Shown piece by piece: positions 9,787 through 18,732 of a stretch of DNA of 64,000 nucleotides. Position 1 is the stretch's first letter. Each line of letters starts with the position of its first letter. The position numbers and the translations under genes are program-made. A model generated the notes under the pieces. That model was not told the DNA's origin. It was given only the letters and a program-made list of their open reading frames with translations, and made no database searches. This DNA comes from an uncultured Lachnospiraceae bacterium. GTDB taxonomy: Bacteria > Bacillota > Clostridia > Lachnospirales > Lachnospiraceae. The DNA lies in contig CAKRFY010000009.1 of the NCBI GenBank assembly GCA_934320895.1, forward strand, positions 1 through 64,000, given 5' to 3'.

Positions 9787-10616
9787 CCCTTACTCTTCCT
9801 CCTGTCCATCTCTTTAAGTGATTTTATGATACCTTTATAAATTCCGTCTGCTATTTCATACTGTCCCCTCGCAGAGCGAATATAACCCATATCTTTTCTA
9901 TTCGACATATACCCTGTCTCAACAATAACTGCCGGCATAGATGTATGACGAAGCACAAACAGATCCTCTCTTCTGATAATCTTTCTTGCTTTATTAGAAG
10001 ATGACTTAGACACACTGTTTAATAAAATATCCGCAAGCCTGTGGTTTGTCATATATTTGTTGTCACCTTTTCGTCTGGCATAAAGTGTCTCAATTCCAAA
10101 AGCCTTTGAATGAATATTATCAGATGCATTGCAATGGATGCTGATAAACAAATCCGCTTTTTTCCTGTTTGCACTGACAGCCCGCCTTTTTTTGGTAATA
10201 TATCTGTCATTAAGCCTTGTATATATAACATTTATATCTGTCTGGTCAAGCATCAATTTTAATTTTTTAACCATGGCAAGATTACAATCCTTTTCTTTGT
10301 ACCTTCCATTATTTGATCTCGCCCCCTCATCTTTTCCGCCATGACCTGCATCTATAACTATCGTATATTTTTTAAATCCTTTTGCCTTATAATCAGATCT
10401 ATTAAATAATATATTTTTTTTTGTGCTGTCCTGCTTTTTTCCTTCTTCCTTAACGACACTGCTTTTATTACTGTCGTTTTTAATATCATCCTGACTTGTT
10501 GAAAGCTTTGCTGTATAGAGGCAGCTTATAATTATCAGTACCACCAAAAGAATACAGCTCTCGACAGTAATCCTGTATTTTCCATTATTGTTCATATCCT
10601 TTAAAGTATATCTCAT
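9783..10616 (-). CDS. N-acetylmuramoyl-L-alanine amidase (Amidase_3), membrane-anchored
   Basis: Cleaves the bond between MurNAc and L-Ala in peptidoglycan. One hydrophobic segment (about residues 19-36, CILLVVLIIISCLYTA) acts as signal anchor, then a Ser/Lys-rich linker, then the zinc amidase domain. Zinc and catalytic motifs: IDAGHGGKDEG, the Glu in RYKEKDCNL, FISIHCNAS and VIVETGYMSN. It resembles CwlD-type amidases. Start is uncertain: ATG at 10616 lacks a clear ribosome-binding site, and an in-frame ATG seven codons later has AAAGG too close. It heads the run leading to the che genes. Confidence 0.88.
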   Translation of the reverse strand: MRYTLKDMNNNGKYRITVESCILLVVLIIISCLYTAKLSTSQDDIKNDSNKSSVVKEEGKKQDSTKKNILFNRSDYKAKGFKKYTIVIDAGHGGKDEGARSNNGRYKEKDCNLAMVKKLKLMLDQTDINVIYTRLNDRYITKKRRAVSANRKKADLFISIHCNASDNIHSKAFGIETLYARRKGDNKYMTNHRLADILLNSVSKSSSNKARKIIRREDLFVLRHTSMPAVIVETGYMSNRKDMGYIRSARGQYEIADGIYKGIIKSLKEMDRRKSKG

Positions 10617-10756
10617 TATAAATGTGCTTGCAAGAAAAAAGCCGATTTTACTTCGCTAAAGGCTGATTTACGGTTTTTGGATATTGTTTTGTCTGATGAT
10701 AAATTGTTATTCTTTATCTGAGTCTATATACGGATTTTAATGTATTTTGTGTAGGT

Positions 10757-10800
10757 ATTTTACATTGTTTGTATTTTATCTTCATATTATAATGTAAAAT
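10757..10800 (+). promoter_or_regulatory. Promoter inside a perfect inverted repeat, upstream of GH2 gene
   Basis: ATTTTACATT (10757-10766) and AATGTAAAAT (10791-10800) are perfect inverted 10-mers 24 nt apart. Within them is a sigma-A-like promoter: TTGTTT (10765-10770), 17 nt, TATAAT (10788-10793). Both arms overlap promoter elements, the layout expected for a repressor operator. Transcription would begin near 10800, about 90 nt before the GH2 start. Confidence 0.6.
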
Positions 10801-10890
10801 GAGTGCTATCTTTCAGGAAAATGATATATCGATAATTATATTTCCTGATAATCATATAAAAACATAAGCAAAAATATAATGGAGGTCTAA

Positions 10891-13797
10891 ATGATTAAAA
10901 AAATTGATTTATCCGGATTATGGGATTTTGAACTCGACGCTGACAAAAAAGGCATTGAGGGCAGATTTTTTGACAGGAAAAAAAATGATTCCATAAATCT
11001 TCCAGGGACTACATCTATAGCTAAAAAAGGAACTTACAGTGACAAAAAAGAAACTGGTTTTCTGACTGATCCATACCTTTTTGAGGGCTATGCATGGTAT
11101 TCAAAAAATGTACATATTGCCAAAGAAGATCTTGACAAAAATATCTTTCTTTTCCTTGAAAGAACAAGACTTACAAAAATATGGGTTGATGATACATTTG
11201 CCGGCGAATTCGATAGTCTTACTACACCACACAATTATGATATTACAAGATTTATCCATAACACTGATTTTAGAATAACTGTTCTTGTATCAAATGTGGA
11301 TTACCCTACAAAAGGAGGTCATCTTACTTCACCTGATACACAGACAAACTGGAACGGAATTATCGGTGATATATCACTCCGTATTTTTGATGATACATAT
11401 ATATCTGATATAAAGACTTATCCTGACATAGACAACAAGTCTGTTAAAGTAAAATTAAAAACTGTCAATAACACATCAGCAGACAAAAAACTTACCATAG
11501 ATGTAAATGCATTCCTTACTGATATAAATGGTGATACAGGTATAACTGCACCTTCAGCATCTTTTGATATAAATTTTGCAAAAGGAACAAATAATGCCCA
11601 GTTTGAATTTTTCCTCGGTAATGATGCGGCTTTATGGAGTGAATATACTCCTGTCATATATCGCCTTGAAATCAATATAGACGGAACAAATGAGAAATCA
11701 ATCACTACCTTTGGTCTTAGAAAGTTTTCTACTACTGATACTAAATTTCTTATAAACGGTGAACCAACATTTCTCCGCGGAAAACATGACGGTCTTGTAT
11801 TTCCTCTGACCGGCGCCGTTCCCACTACAGTTGATGAATGGCTTAAAGTTATGAAGATTTCAAAATCATATGGTATAAACCACTACAGATATCATACCTG
11901 CTGCCCACCTGAAGCAGCATTTGTCGCAGCTGATCTTCTCGGTATATATATGGAACCACAGCTTCCATTCTGGGGCACCCTTACTGCACCAGGCGATGAA
12001 AACCACAATGAAACAGAACAGAATTATCTTGTCGAGGAAGGTTTCCGCATGTTAGATACCTTTGGGAACCATGCTTCATACTGTATGATGTCTCTTGGAA
12101 ATGAACTTTGGGGAAGTAAAGAACGCATGGCAGAGATAATCACAGGTTACCGAAATATTGATGACCGCCATCTCTACACGCAGGGTTCAAACAACTTCCA
12201 GCATACACCAGTACTTCTGCCTGAGGACGATTTTTTTGTAGGCGTGCGTCTAAGCAAAAACAGACTTATAAGAGGCTCCTATGGAATGTGTGATGCTCCA
12301 CTCGGTCATGTCCAGTGGGATGAGCCATCAACAATGCACAATTATGATGAGGATATACACCCAAGTGATACTAACGACACTAATACAGCAGGTGAAGGCG
12401 AGGAAATTGAAATCCAGTACGGAACAGGCGTAAAGAAAGTTAAAGCTGCAAGTGCTGATGGCCCTCTTATCCCACATATTCCTGTTGTAACGCACGAGAT
12501 TGGCCAATATGCTGTATATCCAAATTTCAGAGAGATAGACAAATATACCGGTGTACTAAAAGCACGCAATTTTGAAGTGTTCCGTGACCATCTTAATGAA
12601 AAAGGCATGCTTGATCAGGCAGATGATTTCTTCTACACAAGTGGTATGCTTTCAGTACAGTGTTATAAAGAAGAACTTGAAGCTGCAGCAAGAAGCAGCC
12701 TTGTAGCTGGTTACCAGATTCTCGACCTTCAGGACTTCCCTGGCCAGGGAACTGCACTTGTCGGAATACTTGATGCTTTCATGGATAGCAAAGGTCACAT
12801 AACTCCAACTGAGTGGGCAGGATTTTGCTCTGATGCTATACTTCTTGCTCAGTTTAAAAAATATGTTTATACAGCAGGTGAAAAATTTATGGCTGATATA
12901 GCTATAAGATACTATAATCCCAAAAAGCTTGTTGATAAAAAGCTACACTGGGAACTTGTCGCAAGAGATGTGAACACATCAGACGCAACTGGATTTGCAA
13001 TAAACGGAGAAACCACTATCGTAAAATCAGGAGACATAACTATTCCTGATGGTACAAAAGAACTTGCCGAACTTAACAGTATATCATTTACTTTCCCTAA
13101 AAGTGATAAAACTGTCGTATATGACCTTATACTTACAATTAACGATACATCTTATAAAAATAAATATGAACTGTACTGTTATCCTTCAAATGACGATGTT
13201 ATTTCACTTGAAAACATAGCAAGCCTCGGAGAAGGTGATAACCAGGTATTTATAACAAATGAATTTACAAGTGCAGAATCACTTCTCAAACAAGGTAAAA
13301 AAGTTTTATTCATGCCTAATGAAGTAAAAGAAAGCCTTGAGGGATTCTATTGTACAGATTTCTGGTGTTATCCAATGTTTAGAGATATAAGCGAATGGAT
13401 GAAAAAACCGGTCGCCGTAGGAACAATGGGACTTCTTATTGACACTAAACACCCTGCCATGAAGGATTTCCCATCACATAAATACTCAACACCTCAATGG
13501 TATCAGATAGTATCACACAGCAGATGTGCCATACTTGATGATGTAACAGACAAAGATTACAGACCTGTCATACAAATGGTTGATAACTTTGAAAGAAACC
13601 ATAAACTCGGTATCCTCTTTGAAGGAAAAGTATCGGATGGTAAACTTATGGTATGCACCTCAAAACTTGGAGAAATATCAGACAGACCAGAAGTTAAGCA
13701 GTTTGTACGAAGTCTTGTGACTTATCTTACATCAGATGAATTTGCTCCTGAGAAAGAACTCGATATCGAAAAGATTAAAGACATATTTAAAAATTAA
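10891..13797 (+). CDS. Glycoside hydrolase family 2 enzyme
   Basis: Retaining glycosidase, 968 residues, no signal peptide, so intracellular. N-terminal jelly-roll (LSGLWDFELD, INLPGTT, YAWYSKNVHI), an immunoglobulin-like domain ending in TTFGLRKF, and the TIM barrel starting at FLINGEPTFLRGKHDG. The acid/base candidate is Glu405 in MSLGNELWG; the nucleophile candidate is Glu536 in VVTHEIGQYAVYP. About 350 residues of C-terminal domains follow. The HEIGQY-type nucleophile differs from LacZ or UidA, so a plain beta-galactosidase label is not justified; from memory, similar enzymes occur in Bacteroidetes and Lachnospiraceae systems for complex plant glycans. GGAGG lies 5 nt before ATG. It stands alone with its own promoter, opposite to its neighbours. 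Confidence 0.88.
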   Translation: MIKKIDLSGLWDFELDADKKGIEGRFFDRKKNDSINLPGTTSIAKKGTYSDKKETGFLTDPYLFEGYAWYSKNVHIAKEDLDKNIFLFLERTRLTKIWVDDTFAGEFDSLTTPHNYDITRFIHNTDFRITVLVSNVDYPTKGGHLTSPDTQTNWNGIIGDISLRIFDDTYISDIKTYPDIDNKSVKVKLKTVNNTSADKKLTIDVNAFLTDINGDTGITAPSASFDINFAKGTNNAQFEFFLGNDAALWSEYTPVIYRLEINIDGTNEKSITTFGLRKFSTTDTKFLINGEPTFLRGKHDGLVFPLTGAVPTTVDEWLKVMKISKSYGINHYRYHTCCPPEAAFVAADLLGIYMEPQLPFWGTLTAPGDENHNETEQNYLVEEGFRMLDTFGNHASYCMMSLGNELWGSKERMAEIITGYRNIDDRHLYTQGSNNFQHTPVLLPEDDFFVGVRLSKNRLIRGSYGMCDAPLGHVQWDEPSTMHNYDEDIHPSDTNDTNTAGEGEEIEIQYGTGVKKVKAASADGPLIPHIPVVTHEIGQYAVYPNFREIDKYTGVLKARNFEVFRDHLNEKGMLDQADDFFYTSGMLSVQCYKEELEAAARSSLVAGYQILDLQDFPGQGTALVGILDAFMDSKGHITPTEWAGFCSDAILLAQFKKYVYTAGEKFMADIAIRYYNPKKLVDKKLHWELVARDVNTSDATGFAINGETTIVKSGDITIPDGTKELAELNSISFTFPKSDKTVVYDLILTINDTSYKNKYELYCYPSNDDVISLENIASLGEGDNQVFITNEFTSAESLLKQGKKVLFMPNEVKESLEGFYCTDFWCYPMFRDISEWMKKPVAVGTMGLLIDTKHPAMKDFPSHKYSTPQWYQIVSHSRCAILDDVTDKDYRPVIQMVDNFERNHKLGILFEGKVSDGKLMVCTSKLGEISDRPEVKQFVRSLVTYLTSDEFAPEKELDIEKIKDIFKN

Positions 13798-13858
13798 CAC
13801 TATGCATTTGTCAAGCGGATATTCGCAATCCGCTCTGCTACTTGCTTGATAGTGTTAA
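13794..13858. repeat. Nested palindrome after the GH2 gene
   Basis: Outer arms TTAACACTAT (13794-13803) and ATAGTGTTAA (13849-13858) are perfect complements; inside, TCAAG/CTTGA and CGGAT/ATCCG continue the pairing. The GH2 stop codon is part of the left arm. There is no T-run directly after it, so it is not a simple terminator. A shared segment, ATCCGCTCTGCTACT, recurs with one change at about 15758-15772. Confidence 0.6.
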
Positions 13859-13870
13859 ACACACATAATT

Positions 13871-13952
13871 AAAAATACCACCTTAAAAGATTATAATATT
13901 GATATAAAAATCTTAAACATATATCATATAAGCCTTTTAAGGCGGTATTTTT
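13871..13952. terminator. Bidirectional terminator between convergent genes
   Basis: Arms AAAAATACCACCTTAAAAG (13871-13889) and CTTTTAAGGCGGTATTTTT (13934-13952) match at 18 of 19 positions, with a 44-nt AT-rich loop. It lies between the converging GH2 and ABC-class ATPase genes and ends in T or A runs on either strand, as expected for a two-way terminator. Confidence 0.7.
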
Positions 13953-13961
13953 ATTTATTTT

Positions 13962-15644
13962 TTACTTTACAAACCTATTTATACATCCAGCTATCTCAAA
14001 TCTGCGTGGTTTACTCATATTCGGAACACTTCCTCTACTCGTAAGTGCTGAAACTCCCTTTGTATCTATAAGATTTTCCACATCGTCAAGTAAAGTTTTT
14101 ATAAGCATTTCTTTCCCACCATACTTTCGTATAAGATATTCAAGTGTTTTTGATATCGCAAGCATCTGCTCTGCATCTGTTATCTGTTCAAGATATCTAA
14201 GATCCACATTGGTCTTGTTGTATAAAAATCCATCCGTTCCCATGATTTTAACTTTTGTTCTGTCATCTGCTTTAGGAAGTCTGACTTTTCTTCTCTCATC
14301 TATCTCTATTTTTGTATCATCATCTTTCATTTTCAGAGGATACTCTGATGCTATCTGCTTCGCTGCCTGAGTTATCTCCTTAGGAATATATCTATCCATC
14401 TGTATAACAGTATCAGCTACATGGAAAAATGAACCACAACTTCCTGCTACAAGAATAGTAGATACTCCCTTCTGTTTATAAAGCTGTTCAACTCTTTTTA
14501 TAAATGGAACTATCGGTTCCTCATCTGCCGATATAACACGTTCCATAAGTTCATCTCGTATCATAAAGTTCGTAGCACTTGTGTCCTCATCTATGAGGAA
14601 TAACTTACTCCCTGCCTCCAAAGCCTCAACTGTATTTGCCGCCTGTGATGTAGAACCGCTCGCATCAAGTGTTGAAAATTTCTTTGTATCTTTACCATTT
14701 GGAAGATTTCTTATAAATAAACTTATATCCTCATTTGCAACACTTCTTCCATCCTCTGCACGAAGTTTTACACCTGTTGCATCTGTTACGATATATTCTC
14801 TGCCATCCCCCAAAATATGAGAGTAGACAGCCTTTTCAAGAGTCTGAAGAAGTGTTGATTTGCCATGATATCCGCCTCCTACTATAAGCGTAACACCCTT
14901 TTTTATCCCCATACCAGTTATTTTACCTTTGTGAGGAAGCTCAAATGATACACTCATTGACTCAGGAGACTTAAACAAAACAGCATTCTTCATCGGTCTT
15001 TCTGAAACACCGCTCTCTCTTGGAAGCACCGAACCATCTGCTATAAATGCTGTAAATCCGTTCTCCCCCGTTAGTCTTCTCAGTTCTCTCTGATCATCTG
15101 CAAGTTCAATCTGTTCCTTTAGTTTATTTTTTTCATTTTCTTTAAAAAGTTTAAAAATACCTGAATTTTCCACTGCTGGCGGCAACAATCTGAATAATAT
15201 CTTCTCAAGTTCTCCCGCATCGATTGAACGACCTCTTGCTGGGAATCCCACAACAAATCTTAGCACTATATCACCTGTATTTTCATCTACATGACATGCA
15301 CTTCTTTCTATAATTTCCTGACCTGGCTGGCTTGCTGATACCATACCGCTTTTTCCTGAACCTTTTGCTTTAAAACTTATTTTTGAAACTGCCACACTGA
15401 ATCTTCTTAAAATAAAATCCTCCAAAGCAATCCTTCTGTGGTATTCATCATAATAATTTTTCGGAAAACCTGCTGTTTTTCCACTTATCTTAACACTTAA
15501 AGAAGAAGGAGACGCAAACGGATCACCCTGCACATGTTCTATATTTAACGTATATTTAACAAAATCATAGCTTCCTTTTAAGTCCTTATAAGCTGGATAT
15601 CCCCTGTGATCTATTCTTTTTAGTTCATTTTGTAATTTGTTCAT
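13962..15644 (-). CDS. ABC-class P-loop ATPase (PF09818-type), function unknown
   Basis: Soluble 560-residue ATPase of the family annotated as predicted ABC-class ATPase. Typical features: N-terminal RIDHRGYPAYKDLKGSY, FPARGRSIDAGELEKI, Walker A region VGGGYHGKSTLLQTLE (a His replaces the usual residue), and a Walker B-like LFLIDEDTSATNFMIRD followed by ILVAGSCGSFFHVADTVI. No membrane segments or transporter partner, so it is not a conventional transporter subunit. The family role is unknown; nucleic-acid binding has been proposed for a trypanosome homologue. GGGAGAG precedes the ATG. No operon partner is evident; it converges on the GH2 gene. Confidence 0.82.
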   Translation of the reverse strand: MNKLQNELKRIDHRGYPAYKDLKGSYDFVKYTLNIEHVQGDPFASPSSLSVKISGKTAGFPKNYYDEYHRRIALEDFILRRFSVAVSKISFKAKGSGKSGMVSASQPGQEIIERSACHVDENTGDIVLRFVVGFPARGRSIDAGELEKILFRLLPPAVENSGIFKLFKENEKNKLKEQIELADDQRELRRLTGENGFTAFIADGSVLPRESGVSERPMKNAVLFKSPESMSVSFELPHKGKITGMGIKKGVTLIVGGGYHGKSTLLQTLEKAVYSHILGDGREYIVTDATGVKLRAEDGRSVANEDISLFIRNLPNGKDTKKFSTLDASGSTSQAANTVEALEAGSKLFLIDEDTSATNFMIRDELMERVISADEEPIVPFIKRVEQLYKQKGVSTILVAGSCGSFFHVADTVIQMDRYIPKEITQAAKQIASEYPLKMKDDDTKIEIDERRKVRLPKADDRTKVKIMGTDGFLYNKTNVDLRYLEQITDAEQMLAISKTLEYLIRKYGGKEMLIKTLLDDVENLIDTKGVSALTSRGSVPNMSKPRRFEIAGCINRFVK

Positions 15645-15771
15645 TTAAATCTCTCCCTTTTTCCATACTGATATCTGTTTCACCACAATTTATAACAATG
15701 TCTATATGAAATTCTTAATGTAAACTCCCCATTGTCTAAAGCCATTGGATCCACGAATATCCGCCCTGCTA

Positions 15772-16647
15772 CTACATATTCTTATATTTGTTCAAAATAT
15801 GATTGTACATAGTCCTTACTGCCGGAGCCATAAAATCAGGGTTCATGGTGGCTATACCTATAATACGATATGCATCCGGTTCTATATGATAATAATCAAC
15901 TTCATATGGAATGTCTCTCATAACTAGTTCAGGCATAAGACATATTCCAAAACCATTTGACACAAGTGCGACAGTTGACAGATCATCCACAACATGGTAA
16001 TTCGACTGTACATTAAGCGAATTTTCCTTCAGAAAATTCTGAATATCGGCATCTGTTGACTCTCTCTGTGTTACAAACTGATGATTTCTAAGTTCAGCAA
16101 TGTGCATTATCTCATCAGTTCCTTTAGCAAAAAGCCCTTTTGGCACAACGCAGACAAGTGGGTCTTTATAAAGTGGCTCTATAGGTATATCCCCTGCACT
16201 TGACATAGATAAAAATCCTATATCAACAACACCATTTTTAAGCCAATATGTAACATCATCATATGTACCCTGAAACACTTCTATCATAATATCTGGATAC
16301 TTCTTTGCGAAAGAATTCATAATGTCTGGAAGCCAACTTGTACATATACTCGAAAAGCAGCCAACTTTTACTTTTCCCTTTTTAAGACCGTTAAACTCTG
16401 CAATAGCCTGCCATAAACTTTCATCACTATTTAAAACTGCATTTACATATGGCAGCAGATTTTCTCCATAATTTGTAAGTGTGACACCTGCTTTGCTTCT
16501 GTTCAAGACACTAAAACCGAGCTCATTTTCCATAGATGAGATTGCATGACTTATCGCCGATGGCGTAAGCCCAAGTATATCAGCTGCTTTTCTAAAGCTT
16601 CCGTGATCTGCAACAGTCTTAAAAACCTGATATGTTAGTAGTGTCAT
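15772..16647 (-). CDS. LysR-family transcriptional regulator
   Basis: 291 residues. The N-terminal winged helix-turn-helix (about 1-60) reads FKTVADHGSFRKAADILGLT then SAISHAISSMENELGF, and the remainder is the periplasmic-binding-like effector domain starting near KKGKVKVGCFSSICTSWLP. Such regulators usually control a neighbouring divergent gene, but here both flanking genes are on the same strand, so its target is not evident. AGGAAAGGAAC lies just before the ATG. Confidence 0.9.
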   Translation of the reverse strand: MTLLTYQVFKTVADHGSFRKAADILGLTPSAISHAISSMENELGFSVLNRSKAGVTLTNYGENLLPYVNAVLNSDESLWQAIAEFNGLKKGKVKVGCFSSICTSWLPDIMNSFAKKYPDIMIEVFQGTYDDVTYWLKNGVVDIGFLSMSSAGDIPIEPLYKDPLVCVVPKGLFAKGTDEIMHIAELRNHQFVTQRESTDADIQNFLKENSLNVQSNYHVVDDLSTVALVSNGFGICLMPELVMRDIPYEVDYYHIEPDAYRIIGIATMNPDFMAPAVRTMYNHILNKYKNM

Positions 16648-16760
16648 TTTTCTGTTCCTTTCCTGTTATATCTCATATACATTTTTACTCATTGACATTA
16701 ATCATATCATTACAAAAAAATTATGTAAATAGTGACTATACGTAAATTATTTCAAAAAAT

Positions 16761-16803
16761 AAAACAGCCACCTAATCACAAAATGATCAAGGCAGCCGTT
16801 TTT
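16761..16803 (-). terminator. Terminator of the AAA-ATPase gene
   Basis: On the minus strand an imperfect stem with several G-T pairs (ACGGCTGCCTTGATCA paired to TGATTAGGTGGCTGTT) is followed by TTATTTTTTG. It lies 42 nt past the stop of the AAA-ATPase gene and upstream of lysR. Confidence 0.65.
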
Positions 16804-16844
16804 ATATTACCTTTATTTTATCAACGATAACTGCTATTTTTTAA

Positions 16845-18539
16845 TCAATCATCCGTTCCTATAAGCACCTTCTTACCCTCAAATGCAAATCCATAATGCC
16901 TGATATTTTCTTTTTTTATACCTGTGTTTAATAATTCTGTATCATATTGCTTTTCTTCAATCTGTTTTAACGCTGCTGCCACAGTTTCTTCAAGCGTTGT
17001 TTCCTCATCCGTATCATGTATTTTAAATTCTAATACCATTGCTCTTTCGTTTTTGTCCAGCGGAATCATCATAACATCATATCTTCCAAAACCGCTTTCA
17101 CGATTTGACTTTATTTCATATCTGTCGCTAAGTTCAACAATAAGCCCTAACACAAAACCATGGTAAAACTTTTCAGGCTCCGATATCTCTGACGGATTTT
17201 TTCCAGTATCAAAATAGCTGAATGTCGCCAAAGCTACTTTATTCATATAATAATTCATTTCTTTTAAATCACCCTTTAACAGTGCTTTTACAAAATCATT
17301 ATATCTGGCATCAGAACTTTCAAACCATCCCGCAAACATATCGAAAAACATACTTACAATTTCAAGATTTGTTATACTAATCCGGTACCATGATTTTAAA
17401 AGTAACCCTCTGTGCTCTACAGAATCTATTTTGAGATAACCACTTGCCACAAGAAGACTCCATATTGCATTTCTATTTTTATCAAGTTGTTCAAAGACTA
17501 TCTGATCATCAAATGTAACTTCAATACTTTCCCTTTTTAATAACAACTCCATCAATTCTTTTATTTCTGGCACCGCTGTTTTTAGCAAATGATTTATCAA
17601 TGAATTTGAACTTGTATCCGCCCAATAAGTATCTATCACTTTATCTCTCAAAAAATTACTTATAGACCATGGATTGTAAATATCTCTTTGTTTTCCGAAT
17701 GTAAATCCATCATACCATTCTTTTACTATCCCCTTTTTTGCTGACAAACCAAACTTATCAAGTGCTAAAAATACTTCTTCTTCCGTAAACCCAAATGATT
17801 GTGAATATTCATCACTTGTAACTGTAACTACTTTTAAATTGTTTAAATCTGAAAAAATACTTTCTTTTGATATTCGTGTTATTCCTGTTATTATCGCTCT
17901 TTCAAGATATGGATTTGACTTAAATGTGGCATTAAAAAAGCTTCTTGTAAACGACACAAGTTCTTCCCAATAACCATTAACATACGCCTCCTGCATTGGA
18001 GTATCATATTCGTCAAGAAGAATGATAACATTTTTTCCATAATATCTGCTAAGATAGTTTGACAGACTTGCTATTGCTTCCTGTGCAGTTACGTCATCCA
18101 TATTATATATTATGCTTTTAAGATTATTTTTTTCTTCGTCTGTCAAACCACCCCAGTCTATCAAAAAATAGTATTTCTGAACTTCATCGCAGATTATTCT
18201 CTTAATTCCTGCTACGGCATCCTTATAATTATTTTGTTTTACTTTTGCAAAACTAATAAAAATCACTGGATATGTTCCCTGAAGTTGTCTGTACTTTTCT
18301 TCTTTCCAAATGTCAAACTGCTCAAATAAATCCGCCCTGTCCTTATACTCATTTGAAAAGAAACATTTTATCATATCCATATTTAATGTTTTTCCAAAAC
18401 GGCGTGGTCTCGTTATCAGTGTAACATCATCCTGATTTTCCCACCATTCCTTTATAAACATTGTTTTATCTATATAAAAACAGTCGTTTTCTATTATATT
18501 ATCATATCTTTGCTTTCCGATTCCTACGACCTTTGGCAT
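16845..18539 (-). CDS. AAA-ATPase / PD-(D/E)XK nuclease-like protein
   Basis: 564 residues. N-terminal AAA-ATPase-like domain (PF09820 type): YFYIDKT-like motif CFYIDKTMFIKEWW, P-loop RPRRFGKTLNMDM (note the RRFGKT form) and Walker B IILLDEYDTPMQEAY. C-terminal PD-(D/E)XK domain (PF08011 type) with GRYDVMMIP, AMVLEFKI and ALKQIEEKQY, so the nuclease core looks intact. Family members are abundant in Bacteroides and Clostridia gut genomes, often in several copies; a defence or mobile-element role is suspected but unproven. ATG at 18539 is chosen: AGGAGG ends 7 nt upstream, while GTG at 18545 would overlap it. Single-gene unit with its own terminator. Confidence 0.85.
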   Translation of the reverse strand: MPKVVGIGKQRYDNIIENDCFYIDKTMFIKEWWENQDDVTLITRPRRFGKTLNMDMIKCFFSNEYKDRADLFEQFDIWKEEKYRQLQGTYPVIFISFAKVKQNNYKDAVAGIKRIICDEVQKYYFLIDWGGLTDEEKNNLKSIIYNMDDVTAQEAIASLSNYLSRYYGKNVIILLDEYDTPMQEAYVNGYWEELVSFTRSFFNATFKSNPYLERAIITGITRISKESIFSDLNNLKVVTVTSDEYSQSFGFTEEEVFLALDKFGLSAKKGIVKEWYDGFTFGKQRDIYNPWSISNFLRDKVIDTYWADTSSNSLINHLLKTAVPEIKELMELLLKRESIEVTFDDQIVFEQLDKNRNAIWSLLVASGYLKIDSVEHRGLLLKSWYRISITNLEIVSMFFDMFAGWFESSDARYNDFVKALLKGDLKEMNYYMNKVALATFSYFDTGKNPSEISEPEKFYHGFVLGLIVELSDRYEIKSNRESGFGRYDVMMIPLDKNERAMVLEFKIHDTDEETTLEETVAAALKQIEEKQYDTELLNTGIKKENIRHYGFAFEGKKVLIGTDD

Positions 18540-18612
18540 ATGCACTCCTCCTCATTTATCCCCATAATTTTTTTGTTAATAATATACTAACATCGAGATA
18601 TTTTGATGTAAA

Positions 18613-18664
18613 GCAAAAACAAGAGCATGTTATCAACATTCCTATAAATTGATACAACATGCTC
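18613..18664 (-). terminator. Terminator of the por operon
   Basis: On the minus strand, GAGCATGTT (18656-18664) pairs with AACATGCTC (18623-18631), extended by TATCAA/TTGATA, followed by TTGTTTTTGC. It lies about 70 nt past the porB stop codon. Confidence 0.75.
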
Positions 18665-18732
18665 CTGTCTTTATTTTCTTATATATTTAATTTTCTAATC
18701 AAATATACAAACTTGCTGACATATTTTTTATA

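Noticed and set aside
10630..10680. Terminator or attenuator in front of the amidase gene
   Set aside because: The minus strand has an imperfect AGCC...GGCT stem followed by TTTTTT, but it is bulged and no leader peptide is seen; too weak to call.
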